Positions 1-6,945 of a DNA stretch of 42,053 nt are shown here, piece by piece (the stretch's first letter is position 1; every line of letters begins with the position of its first letter). This DNA is from Blastochloris sulfoviridis. Its GTDB lineage: Bacteria; Pseudomonadota; Alphaproteobacteria; Rhizobiales; Xanthobacteraceae. The translations under genes and the position numbers were made by a program. The notes below the pieces were generated by a model. That model ran no database searches and was not told the DNA's origin. It saw only the letters and a program-made list of their open reading frames with translations. The DNA is taken from NCBI RefSeq assembly GCF_008630065.1, contig NZ_VWPL01000029.1, forward strand, positions 1 to 42,053, in the 5' to 3' direction.

Positions 1-117
1 CCGGCCGGCGTCAAAATCACCGACGCCGACCTTGAAGCCGTCAACCTCACCCGCCACGACTTCCACGGCGAGTGGAATTACACCATCAGCCCAAACTCAC
101 TCGGTTCGGAGCGATAA
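1..117 (+). pseudogene. ISAzo13-family transposase, C-terminal fragment (cut by window edge)
   Basis: Frame 1 reads through the window edge to a TAA at 115-117 and gives 38 residues ending in the stretch FHGEWNYTISP followed by a short tail. That ending, with a preceding KITDADLEAVNLTRHD segment, is what I recognise from the C-terminus of ISAzo13-type DDE transposases. The sequence just after the stop (TAATTCCCGGACAGTTCCC, about 115-133) looks like the inverted repeat at this end of such an element, but I cannot see its partner. The element therefore ends a few bases from the stop codon of the reverse transcriptase on the other strand, so the insertion may have shortened that gene. Family assignment is from memory of the motif, not from a search. 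Confidence 0.65.
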
Positions 118-151
118 TTCCCGGACAGTTCCCAAGGGGCGCAAAACGCTT

Positions 152-1018
152 TCAGCCCCGCCCCAGCCGATCGCGTTCGAAGCGATAGCCAAGAAACCGG
201 ATTCCTTCGTCGAGATGCGCGATGCGGGTCTTCGAGGCGTTGAGCGCAAGCCCCATTGGCCGGATCAGCGCGGCCATGCGCTCTGCCGCCGCTTCGGCGT
301 CGGCACGGGATTTTGTCATCAGCAGGAAGTCATCGGCGTAGCGCACGAGACGCGTGTTCTTGCCGTCGATTGCCCGGTCGACCGGCGACAGCGCGAGGTT
401 CGACAGCAGTGGCGACAGCGGCGAGCCTTGCGCAAGACCGCGGCCGTCCCGCGAGAAGGCATCGAGCCATCGTGCGATCAGTGCGCAGCTGCGCTGGCAG
501 CGGATGGTGCCCGACAGCAGCGCCATGAGCGGCGCATGCAGGATCGATGGAAAGAAATCGGCGATGTCGCCGTCGACCACCCAGCAGTAGCCGCGTAGCC
601 GATAAACCGTGACCAGCGCTGCGGCCTGCTCCACCGACAGGCCGGCGCGATAGGCGAAGCTCGCCGGGGACATGCCGGCGTCCAGTCGCGGCGCCAGCAC
701 CATGGCGGCGGCCGACTGCACGACCCGGTCGCGTATCGGTGGAACCGCCAGGGTACGCATGCTGCCGTTGGCCTTGGGGATGCGGCTGATGCGCAACGGT
801 CCCGGCTGATAGCGGCCGCGTCCGAGGTCGGCCGCCAGCGCGGCGATATTCGCCGAGAGCCGGCGTGCGAACTGTGCGGCGGTCTGGCCGTCGCCGCCAG
901 GGCCGCCGCCATTGCGGCGCACCCGCCGCCAGCCCGCCGCGAGTGTCGTCTTCGAGATGATGTCCCGGAAGATGGCGGGGTCGTCCGAGACGTGATCGGA
1001 ATCGAATGGCATGGACAT
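152..1018 (-). CDS. Stand-alone reverse transcriptase, probably CRISPR-associated
   Basis: A 288-residue protein that carries essentially only a reverse-transcriptase core of the group II intron/CRISPR-associated kind. Visible blocks in order: RT1-like NGGGPGGDG (36-44), RT2-like RIPKANGSMRTLAVPPIRDR (79-98), RT3 DGDIADFFPSI (149-159, catalytic Asp probably D151), RT4 GLAQGSPLSPLLSNL (194-208), the YADD box (227-230), and the RT6/7 region ending LGYRF near the C-terminus. No maturase X domain, HNH endonuclease, Cas1 or Cas6 fusion is visible, so an ordinary mobile group II intron ORF is unlikely. It sits about 4.4 kb from cas1 in a type III locus, which suggests a role in acquiring spacers from RNA; that role is inferred. 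The protein stops only about 20 bp from the apparent end of an IS element, so a shortened C-terminus is possible. The neighbour at 1137 is divergent. Confidence 0.85.
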   Translation of the reverse strand: MSMPFDSDHVSDDPAIFRDIISKTTLAAGWRRVRRNGGGPGGDGQTAAQFARRLSANIAALAADLGRGRYQPGPLRISRIPKANGSMRTLAVPPIRDRVVQSAAAMVLAPRLDAGMSPASFAYRAGLSVEQAAALVTVYRLRGYCWVVDGDIADFFPSILHAPLMALLSGTIRCQRSCALIARWLDAFSRDGRGLAQGSPLSPLLSNLALSPVDRAIDGKNTRLVRYADDFLLMTKSRADAEAAAERMAALIRPMGLALNASKTRIAHLDEGIRFLGYRFERDRLGRG

Positions 1019-1056
1019 GCCATTTCTCTAGCGGGATGCAGTCGGGATTTCCCTTT

Positions 1057-1067
1057 CGACAACCTTG
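1057..1067 (+). promoter_or_regulatory. Shared 11-mer CGACAACCTTG, copy 1
   Basis: The 11-mer CGACAACCTTG lies in the 118-bp gap between the divergent reverse transcriptase and the membrane gene at 1137. The same 11-mer occurs in the gap before cas2-cas1-cas2 (5119-5129) and in the gap before cas10 (13704-13714), always in the same strand sense. All three sit upstream of CRISPR-related genes, which suggests an operator or promoter element shared by the modules. I see no clear -10 box at a fixed distance, so its exact role is unknown. Confidence 0.4.
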
Positions 1068-1136
1068 TCGAGATGGAAGGCTCCATGGGGGCGCGTTACG
1101 GTTGCCGTCGTCACCGTCGATCGAAGGAGAACCGAC

Positions 1137-1832
1137 GTGAGCCTGCTGGAAATTGCCCGGACCACGCTCGACCCCCGGCGTGGTGGGCAGGTCGAAGTCT
1201 TAATGCCCTACGAGACCGCGCTGAGCCGCGCCGTTACGCTGGCACCCACGTTTCGCGCCGACCGCGCCGCCTACGAGGCGATCGCGCCGTGCCGGGAGAC
1301 GCCGGCGCTGTCGCCGCTGGCGCGACACATCACGGCCGTCGTGATCACCCTGACGGCGGCCGTCATCGGTTGGGTCGCCGTATCCTCGCCGTCCGGCGTC
1401 GCTTTGGCGGCGGCCTTTGGCCTCGTCGCCGCGGTGAGCGGAGACCGGCTCGGTTCGGCAGCCCGGCATGTCGATGCGTTCTTGTCCAACCAGATGGCCC
1501 TCGCAGCCGTGGCTGCGATCGAACTCACGGCCCTATCTGCAGTGGCTGCGGTCGCGGCCGAAGATGTGCTGCCTGGTCTTGCGCTTCTGGTTCTTGGTAT
1601 CGCGGCGGCTGCCGTCGGCTATGCAACCCGCACTGGCGACGCCGAGGCCGACATGCGGGAGCAGGCGCGCCGGACCGCTCAGCGCAAATTTGAGCGGAGC
1701 GAGCAGGCGATCCGGGCCGCCTTGTCGTCCCTGCGGAGCGCACACGCCGCCGATCTCACCAGAATCGCGAGCGAAATGGGTCATCCGCCGGCGGCCCTGC
1801 TCGAGAGTGGCAAAACAGAAGCGGCGCGCTGA
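1137..1832 (+). CDS. Four-TM membrane protein of unknown function
   Basis: 231 residues if started at the GTG at 1137, which has a strong AAGGAG ribosome-binding site seven bases upstream; an ATG at 1065 is in frame but has no such site. Hydrophobic segments at about 64-83, 86-101, 120-140 and 145-162 predict an inner-membrane protein with a roughly 60-residue cytoplasmic head and a charged helical tail (about 165-231, rich in Arg, Glu and Ala). I do not recognise the family. It is divergent from the reverse transcriptase and lies upstream of a type III CRISPR block, where small membrane proteins often act as ancillary effectors. That is context only; no CARF or nucleotide-binding motif is visible. 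Confidence 0.7.
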   Translation: MSLLEIARTTLDPRRGGQVEVLMPYETALSRAVTLAPTFRADRAAYEAIAPCRETPALSPLARHITAVVITLTAAVIGWVAVSSPSGVALAAAFGLVAAVSGDRLGSAARHVDAFLSNQMALAAVAAIELTALSAVAAVAAEDVLPGLALLVLGIAAAAVGYATRTGDAEADMREQARRTAQRKFERSEQAIRAALSSLRSAHAADLTRIASEMGHPPAALLESGKTEAAR

Positions 1833-1885
1833 ACCGAGGCAGAATGCGCGGCGAGATGTCATCCGCCGCGCGTGCGGCTCACGTT

Positions 1886-1917
1886 CGACCCGGACGACCG
1901 TCGACCCGGACGACCGT
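1886..1917 (+). repeat. Perfect tandem duplication, 2 x 16 bp
   Basis: The unit CGACCCGGACGACCGT occurs twice back to back (1886-1901 and 1902-1917), directly before the repeat-like sequence at 1916. It looks like a small slippage duplication at a junction. It shares two bases with the CRISPR-like relic that follows. Confidence 0.85.
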
Positions 1918-1952
1918 TGTCGCTGTCGCTTCGGCCTCAAGGGGAATGAAAC
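1916..1952 (+). repeat. Solitary degenerate CRISPR repeat relic
   Basis: The last 17 bases (CTCAAGGGGAATGAAAC, 1936-1952) match the last 17 bases of the array repeat at 6946-12275 in 16 of 17 positions, including the whole AATGAAAC end that forms the crRNA 5' tag. The first 20 bases match poorly, although the stretch from 1916 has the same 37-nt length and starts with G. No second copy follows within a spacer length. It may be the last trace of another array read by the same machinery, or of a sister repeat type. Confidence 0.5.
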
Positions 1953-2168
1953 GAAAGGTCTGCCGGGATCTTCGGTCAATGACCACGAAGGCGTTGCCGG
2001 CTTGAGAAAGTGAATTTGGGAAAGGGAATCGAACGTGGTGGCGGACCATGCGGTTGCCGGGCCATCGCGAGACTGGATCCGCTTCGCGCGTCGGGCAGGA
2101 CAGCCGGCCCGACGCGCCTTGCTCGTGGAACGATGGGCGGACGGTGCAGTGGCCGCCAGTATGAAACT

Positions 2169-2230
2169 AAAGACGAACAAATCAGAACATATTCATCGCA
2201 GTTTTGTGTCAAAAATTTTTCGGAGTCGCC
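2169..2230 (+). promoter_or_regulatory. Relic or duplicate of the CRISPR leader
   Basis: This stretch aligns with the leader after the second cas2 (6839-6900). The best part reads AAAGACGAACAAATCAG then ACATATTCATCGCAG here, against AAAGATGAACAAAATCAG then ACATATTCATGGCAG in the leader, and the similarity continues weakly through a T-rich run. Both copies point the same way. Here no array follows: an ISAs1 remnant starts at once (2233). Either an array was lost at this spot, or the segment is a promoter shared by the array and the csx16-CARF operon at 2520. Confidence 0.6.
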
Positions 2231-2232
2231 GC

Positions 2233-2332
2233 CAGGGGAATCGGGTGAAAAAATCAGGCTGCCAAGAGGCTCGAGGAAGCCATCGTCCAAGGCGGCGTCT
2301 TTTCGCTTGAGGCGGAGTGAGTCCTTGCCTGG
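2233..2332 (-). mobile_element. ISAs1-family transposase remnant, copy A
   Basis: About 100 bp are near-identical to 27350-27450 in the same orientation. On the minus strand the segment encodes PGKDSLRLKRK followed by a DD.FL stretch, the C-terminal end of an ISAs1-type transposase. A two-base deletion relative to copy B shifts the frame before the stop. Similarity to copy B starts at CAGGG at 2233, the probable IS end, and stops sharply near 2332. The copy is dead and truncated. Confidence 0.75.
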
Positions 2333-2519
2333 CCATGGGTCCGCCAGCAGCAACCGGCGGACACCAAGACATTATACGCACCGGCTTGCCTCGTCAGCGG
2401 CACGCCCCTCTCTGACAGCCTTGTTCTGGATGCCTTTGTCCAGTTCGGGCAATCACCGGTTGACGGTGATCCGGAATATATGGTTCGTTCAAGCTCTGCT
2501 CGCTTGAATTGTTGATCTT
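2333..2519. other. Intergenic region upstream of the csx16-CARF gene
   Basis: No gene is seen here. The one notable element is an inverted repeat ATCACCG-GTTGA-CGGTGAT at 2452-2470, fifty bases before the ATG at 2520, which could be an operator. No convincing -35/-10 pair or strong Shine-Dalgarno sequence is visible. Confidence 0.5.
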
Positions 2520-3833
2520 ATGGCCAGAACTTTGATTGTGACGCGCCACGCACCGATTGTGGCGTGGCTGTCTGCGCGGGGCATCTCCGGCGAGATGATC
2601 GCATCTTTGGACGACACGACGCTGTTGTCGCTCAAGTCTGGAGACCGCGTGATAGGACCACTCCCTTTCCGGCTCGCGGCCTCGCTTGTCGAAAAGGGGG
2701 TTGTCTATGAAGCAATCGATCTCGAACTCGACGCATCCGGGCGGGGACGCGAGTTGAGCGTCGAGGAGATGGACGCCGCCGGTGCCCGGCTGGTGCAGTA
2801 CGTCGTGCGGCGGGTCGATCATATCGACCTCCCCGACGAACTTACTGTCGACCGACAATCCATTCAGAAGGCGCGGCATTCCAAGAACCGCGGCGCGAAG
2901 TTTCCGACAGCAGCTCTTGCCATCTTGTTGCTGACAATTGTCGTGCTTTCACAAAGCTGGCTGTTCCAGACGCTCTGGGACACGTTCCAGCCGGCCATCC
3001 TTAATTCCCAGCCGCCGGATCCCGGGTCGCCTACGCTCTCGTTCTGGGGACGGCTTCTGGCCGCCGCGCGGTCGGACCAGGGTATCCGCCTTCTCATTCA
3101 AGGGGGCGGCGCGTTTGTGCTACTCGCGACGGTGGCCTGGATCGTCTATCGTCTGCGAGGGCGCATCCTGTACGCGACCTTCGGGATAAGGCCGGTCGAC
3201 CCGCGCCGGGTCCTGATCACCACCGTCTCGTTTCCGCCAAAAGACGCGCTTCTGGAGGAGGCCACGCGGCTCCCCCTGGAGATCCTTGGTGCGTCGCGGA
3301 GTCAGATCGAGCGGCTGAAGAAGCGGCTGGAGGCTGGGGACGCCCGCTTCGGTGACAGCACAAGGGCTTCGCTCCAAAGCCAGATCCTCACTGTGGAAAA
3401 ACTGCGATTCGGCTTCCCGTGGCAACAGCCGGTCCGCGCAGCACGTGCTCATCTGCCCGTGCTGCAGCATATCCTGGTCATCGTCTCGAAGGAGACCGCG
3501 GGAGCCTACGATCAGTTCACGGGGTTTCTCCGCGGACGGCTCGACGCCGCCGGCTTTCAGCATGTCTCGATCATGCGGATGCGTGGCGACGTCGACATCG
3601 AGGATCATGACCAAATCCTGGCATCCTTGAAGGCGGCGATCGAGCTTGCCCGCTCCAAATGGGGGGTCAAAGAAGAGGACATTGTGATCGACTGCACGCC
3701 AGGATCAAAGGTTTTCAGTATTGCCGCGGCTATTGCGACGATAAATCGTGCCGTCACTGTCGCTTACGTCAACAATGACGGGCAGGTTGCGACCTACGAC
3801 GGCTCAATCGCCCTGATGGACATTGATACCTGA
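2520..3833 (+). CDS. Csx16-like / two-TM / CARF fusion protein (membrane CRISPR ancillary protein)
   Basis: 437 residues in three parts. Residues 1-105 begin ARTLIVTRHAPIVAWL, the hallmark of Csx16 (VVA1548 family), which recent work lists among ring nucleases that degrade cyclic oligoadenylate. Two hydrophobic segments follow (129-149 and 191-211), forming a membrane hairpin that leaves both ends in the cytoplasm. Residues 229-437 look like a CARF domain: a first strand RRVLITTVSF, a middle strand HILVIVSKET, and the ligand-loop stretch DIVIDCTPGSKVFS followed by alternating helices and strands. One chain may thus bind cyclic oligoadenylate, act at the membrane and destroy the signal. The next gene (CARF-HEPN) starts 8 bp downstream, so they form an operon. 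No nuclease or HEPN motif is seen. The CARF call rests on motif pattern; the Csx16 call is firmer. Confidence 0.75.
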   Translation: MARTLIVTRHAPIVAWLSARGISGEMIASLDDTTLLSLKSGDRVIGPLPFRLAASLVEKGVVYEAIDLELDASGRGRELSVEEMDAAGARLVQYVVRRVDHIDLPDELTVDRQSIQKARHSKNRGAKFPTAALAILLLTIVVLSQSWLFQTLWDTFQPAILNSQPPDPGSPTLSFWGRLLAAARSDQGIRLLIQGGGAFVLLATVAWIVYRLRGRILYATFGIRPVDPRRVLITTVSFPPKDALLEEATRLPLEILGASRSQIERLKKRLEAGDARFGDSTRASLQSQILTVEKLRFGFPWQQPVRAARAHLPVLQHILVIVSKETAGAYDQFTGFLRGRLDAAGFQHVSIMRMRGDVDIEDHDQILASLKAAIELARSKWGVKEEDIVIDCTPGSKVFSIAAAIATINRAVTVAYVNNDGQVATYDGSIALMDIDT

Positions 3834-3841
3834 GGACAACG

Positions 3842-5104
3842 ATGGCGCGACTGCTGATCACCTTCCTCGGCGCAGCGCGGCGCGGATACGACCGGATGGC
3901 GTACGATTTCGGCGGCGGCGAGGTTCGGACCGCGTCCTACTTCGCCAGCGCGCTGCTCGACCATCTGCTGAGCATGCCCGGGCGGCGACCGACCAGGCTG
4001 GTCGTGCTCGGCACCACTGGCTCGATGTGGGACGACGTCCTTGACTCGCTCGCGCGCCCGGCCGCGGACGACGAGGCTGGCACCAACCTTTTTCTCGCAC
4101 TCCAGCAGGCCGGTCTCGAAGACCGGGTCGACGCGAAGCTGCTCGCCGCCCTGGAGCCCCGGCTGTCCGCCGCGGTCGGTATCGATGTTGATCTCCGTCT
4201 CGTCAGTTATGCCGAGACCGCGGATCAGGCCTCCGACATGGTGCGCCTGCTGGCGTCGATCGTGGGCCGGCGCGACGCTGTCGAGTTCGACATCACCCAC
4301 GGCCTCCGGCACTTGGCGATGCTCGCTTTGTTTGCCGCGCAGGTCGTCGAGGCGATCAAGGATGCCTCAGTCGAAGGCATCTGGTATGGCGCGCGCGAAA
4401 TGAGCCGCGGGCGTGCGGCCGCGCCCGTGATCCGCCTCGATGGCCTTCTCGCCATTTCGCGCTGGGTCCGCGCGCTCGCGGCGTTTGACGCCGCCGGCGA
4501 CCTGCGCCATCTGGCTCCGCTGCTGACGCCGGACGACACGGCGGCGGCGCGTCGGCTCGAACACGCCGCGTTCCGCGAGCGCATTCTTCGCCTGGGCGGC
4601 ACCGAGGATCAGTTTCGCGGCGCCTTGCGCGCCGTGGCGCGGCAGGACGACCCGATCGTCGCGCTGTTCGCCCCGGAACTCCAGCGCCGGCTTGTATGGG
4701 CCAGCGAGGGCACCCTGTCCGGCCGCCAGCATGCTTTGGCACGAATCCACCTTGAAGCCGGCGACTATGTCCGCGCTGCCGTCCTCGGTTTCGAGGCAAC
4801 GGTCACCCGCGAGATGGAGCTGGAGGGCGCCTTCTCGGAGGAGGACCTCCGGAACGAGGACGCGCGGAGCGACTTTCAGAGACGTATTGTCAATGACTCC
4901 AAAGAATGGCGTCGGTCCGCGAAACGCCGCGGCGATACCGACACCCTGGCGTGGATTACCGCCTTCCATGATCTCAAGGAGGTTCGGAACGCCTTCGCTC
5001 ATGCCGCGCCTGCGGAGGAGCCGCGGGTGATGAATGCCTTGGAGGAAGAGTCGCGCATCCGCCGCTTCCTCGCGGACGCCTTCGACATCCTCCTCGCCGA
5101 CTGA
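3842..5104 (+). CDS. csx1: Csx1/Csx2-type CARF-HEPN ribonuclease (TIGR02221-like)
   Basis: 420 residues. The N-terminus LLITFLGAARRGYDRMAY and the strand RLVVLGTTGSMWDDV are typical of TIGR02221/Csx1-family CARF domains, and the ligand-binding loop is seen as EFDITHGLRHLAML. The C-terminal half is helical and carries the HEPN active-site motif RNAFAH (R382-H387). In this family cyclic oligoadenylate from Cas10 binds the CARF dimer and switches on HEPN cleavage of RNA in the cytoplasm. The gene follows the membrane fusion by 8 bp and precedes cas2 by 65 bp, with the shared 11-mer in that gap. The Cas10 here has an intact GGDD, so the activator should exist. Confident as a CARF-HEPN effector; the exact family number is from memory. 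Confidence 0.87.
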   Translation: MARLLITFLGAARRGYDRMAYDFGGGEVRTASYFASALLDHLLSMPGRRPTRLVVLGTTGSMWDDVLDSLARPAADDEAGTNLFLALQQAGLEDRVDAKLLAALEPRLSAAVGIDVDLRLVSYAETADQASDMVRLLASIVGRRDAVEFDITHGLRHLAMLALFAAQVVEAIKDASVEGIWYGAREMSRGRAAAPVIRLDGLLAISRWVRALAAFDAAGDLRHLAPLLTPDDTAAARRLEHAAFRERILRLGGTEDQFRGALRAVARQDDPIVALFAPELQRRLVWASEGTLSGRQHALARIHLEAGDYVRAAVLGFEATVTREMELEGAFSEEDLRNEDARSDFQRRIVNDSKEWRRSAKRRGDTDTLAWITAFHDLKEVRNAFAHAAPAEEPRVMNALEEESRIRRFLADAFDILLAD

Positions 5105-5118
5105 GCGACCGGCCGCCA

Positions 5119-5129
5119 CGACAACCTTG
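5119..5129 (+). promoter_or_regulatory. Shared 11-mer CGACAACCTTG, copy 2
   Basis: Exact copy of the 11-mer at 1057, placed in the 65-bp gap between csx1 and the first cas2, 40 bp before the cas2 start. It suggests that cas2-cas1-cas2 has its own control point in addition to read-through from csx1. Confidence 0.4.
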
Positions 5130-5169
5130 TCATTGTTTCCGAACCGCAGGCGTCGCGGCAGGATGGCGC

Positions 5170-5454
5170 ATGCCCCGGCGCGATCTTGTCCTGCTCGCCT
5201 ACGACGTCGTCAGCGACCGCCGCCGCGGGCGAGCGCTCGATGCGGTGAGAGGTTTCGGCATCGACGCGCAGCTTTCGGTCCACGAGTGCCAGTTCACCGC
5301 TGCAGAACGCGAGGAGATGTGGCGGCGGCTGGTATCGCTCCTCAATGAGGAAGAGGACCGCCTGCTGCTGCTGGTGCTTGATCCTCGCGCCCGCATCGAG
5401 GCCCTCGGCACGCCGCGGTCCACTTTGGAACCGTACTTGCACTACATCGGATGA
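5170..5454 (+). CDS. cas2: Cas2, first copy (cas2a)
   Basis: 94 residues, a normal Cas2 length. The first strand VLLAYDVVSD carries the conserved Asp of the Cas2 ferredoxin-like fold, followed by an RRRGRALDAVRGFG helix and an ECQFTAAEREEM segment. Cas2 dimers bridge two Cas1 dimers in the spacer integration complex. The gene ends 4 bp before cas1. A second, different Cas2 lies on the other side of cas1, so the cell may build mixed or alternative Cas1-Cas2 complexes. An in-frame start a few codons upstream cannot be excluded. Confidence 0.9.
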   Translation: MPRRDLVLLAYDVVSDRRRGRALDAVRGFGIDAQLSVHECQFTAAEREEMWRRLVSLLNEEEDRLLLLVLDPRARIEALGTPRSTLEPYLHYIG

Positions 5455-5458
5455 TGAC

Positions 5459-6505
5459 ATGACCACAGTACATATTGACCAGCGCGGCGCGGATGTCGAC
5501 ATCGACGGCGACCGCTTGGTCGTTCGCGTCGACGGCGAGCGCAAAGGTACGCTGCCGCTCAATCTGATCGAACGTCTCGTCGTCTCTGGCATGGCGCGCG
5601 TCACGACGCGCCTGATGGTACGGCTGGCCGACAAGGGCATCGGCCTCGTTCTCGATCGTGTCGGCCGCACCGCGAGCGCGACGCCGCTGATGGCGACGCG
5701 GGCCGACCGGGCGCTGCGCCTTGCCCAGTATGACGTGCTGCTCAATCCTGTCGCCCGTCTCGATTTTTCCCGTCCGCTGGTGCGCGAGAAGATCGACGGC
5801 GGGCTTCGCCTGCTGGCAGACATCGAAACCACAGCGGCCGGCTCCTCGCGCGACCTCGCCGAGGCCCGCCGCCGCATGGCCGAGGCGGCAGCCCTCGCCG
5901 CAGACGCCGCCGCGACGCCGAGCCTTGAGGTGTTGCGCGGCCGTGAAGGTGCTGCGGCTCGCGCATTCTTCGCGGCGTTTGCCACCGTCTTCGCGCCGGC
6001 GCTCGACTTTTTCGGCCGTAATCGCCGTCCGCCGCGCGACCCGGTGAATGTCTGTCTGTCGCTCGGCTATTCGCTGGCCTATGGCGAGGCGCTGCGCGTT
6101 GCCGCGCGCCACGGCTTCGATCCCACGCTCGGCGTCTTCCATGACATCGCGGCCGACCGCGACAGCCTGGCCTGCGACCTCGTCGAGCCAGCCCGACCGC
6201 ACATTGATCGGTTTGTGCACCAGATGTTTGCCGAGGCGCACCTGCGGCCTGAAGATTTCTCCGGTCGCGGCGAAGCGGGCTGCACCATGGGCAAGGCCGG
6301 GCGGCGGGCGTTCTATCGTGCCTTCGAGGAGCGGTGCGCCGGACCGGTGCGACAGACCATTGATCGCGTCGCTGGCGAGCTGGCGAGCGGGCTGCTCTAT
6401 CGATTCCATGACCGCCCGGCGGCACGGCTTCTGCCACCGCGGGATTGCGGCCAGCCCGACGTCGACGCGGCGGACAAGGACGGCGCAGGTGAGGCCGGCG
6501 CGTGA
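5459..6505 (+). CDS. cas1: Cas1 integrase
   Basis: 348 residues from the ATG at 5459, which follows the cas2a stop by 4 bp; a longer in-frame extension upstream overlaps cas2a and is unlikely. Residues 1-85 form the beta-rich N-terminal domain (HIDQRGADVDIDGDRLVVR onward). The helical catalytic domain shows the three metal-site regions: E163 in GREGAAAR, H228 in FDPTLGVFHD, and D240/E243 in LACDLVEPARP. It catalyses insertion of new spacers at the leader-repeat junction about 440 bp downstream. It is not fused to the reverse transcriptase, unlike many type III RT-Cas1 proteins. The C-terminal 25 residues are acidic and probably disordered. The stop overlaps the GTG start of the second cas2. 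Confidence 0.95.
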   Translation: MTTVHIDQRGADVDIDGDRLVVRVDGERKGTLPLNLIERLVVSGMARVTTRLMVRLADKGIGLVLDRVGRTASATPLMATRADRALRLAQYDVLLNPVARLDFSRPLVREKIDGGLRLLADIETTAAGSSRDLAEARRRMAEAAALAADAAATPSLEVLRGREGAAARAFFAAFATVFAPALDFFGRNRRPPRDPVNVCLSLGYSLAYGEALRVAARHGFDPTLGVFHDIAADRDSLACDLVEPARPHIDRFVHQMFAEAHLRPEDFSGRGEAGCTMGKAGRRAFYRAFEERCAGPVRQTIDRVAGELASGLLYRFHDRPAARLLPPRDCGQPDVDAADKDGAGEAGA

Positions 6506-6846
6506 ACCGGCGCTGCACTTACGTTGTCGCCTACGACATTCGCAGCCCGCGTCGGCTGGCACGGGTGGCGAAGGTGTTGTCGGAGATCGGCTTTCGCCTC
6601 CAATATTCGGTGTTCGCGGCGGATCTGACCGAGCCGGCGCGGGGGCAGTTGATCGCGCGGCTGCGAAAACTGATCGACCCGGCTGAGGATGACGTCCGCA
6701 TCTATCTGGTGCCGGAGGCGCCGAGCGGGGCGTGGTTTGGCAGTGTGCCGGGAGGGGATGTGATGTCGGTTTCCGGCGCGCCGGCAGCGACGCTGGCGAC
6801 TCGGCTGAAAGAGAACATAAGAAACACAAAAAGAGTACAAAGATGA
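6502..6846 (+). CDS. cas2: Cas2, second copy (cas2b), GTG start overlapping cas1
   Basis: 114 residues, started at the GTG at 6502 that overlaps the cas1 stop by 4 bp (GTGA), a translational coupling. The opening CTYVVAYDIRSPRRLARVAKVL carries the Cas2 Asp and the R-R-L helix, and RLQYSVFAADLT is the usual second strand. It clearly differs from the first Cas2 (5170). A 20-residue tail after VSGAPAATLATR is rich in Lys, Arg and Asn and runs into the leader, so the last codons overlap the leader-like sequence. Together with cas2a this gives a cas2-cas1-cas2 order. Confidence 0.9.
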   Translation: MNRRCTYVVAYDIRSPRRLARVAKVLSEIGFRLQYSVFAADLTEPARGQLIARLRKLIDPAEDDVRIYLVPEAPSGAWFGSVPGGDVMSVSGAPAATLATRLKENIRNTKRVQR

Positions 6847-6945
6847 ACAAAATCAGACATATTCATGGCAGCTTCGAGGCTGAATTATTTTTTGGAATGG
6901 CCCCTTGCAACTCATTCGAATCCAAGCACAATTTGGGGGTGACCA
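6839..6945 (+). promoter_or_regulatory. CRISPR leader
   Basis: About 100 bp between the end of cas2b and the first repeat (6946). It is far richer in A and T than its surroundings, with a run TGAATTATTTTTTGG near 6881. The array end opposite to it carries the degenerate repeat, which marks this side as leader-proximal. The first 60 bp recur at 2169-2230. The AATCAGACATATTCAT part may contain the array promoter, but I cannot place a clear -35/-10 pair. Confidence 0.75.

Noticed and set aside
152-1018. Reverse transcriptase as a mobile group II intron or retron
   Set aside because: No maturase X or endonuclease domain, no intron RNA domain V/VI or retron ncRNA pattern was seen next to it; CRISPR context fits better.
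2161-2167. ATGAAAC at 2161-2167, the same as the repeat end, just before the leader-like sequence
   Set aside because: Only seven bases match and the flanking bases do not resemble the repeat; chance match is likely.
5342-6850. A 502-codon minus-strand open frame opposite cas1 and cas2b
   Set aside because: Antisense shadow; the plus strand carries clear Cas1 and Cas2 motifs.
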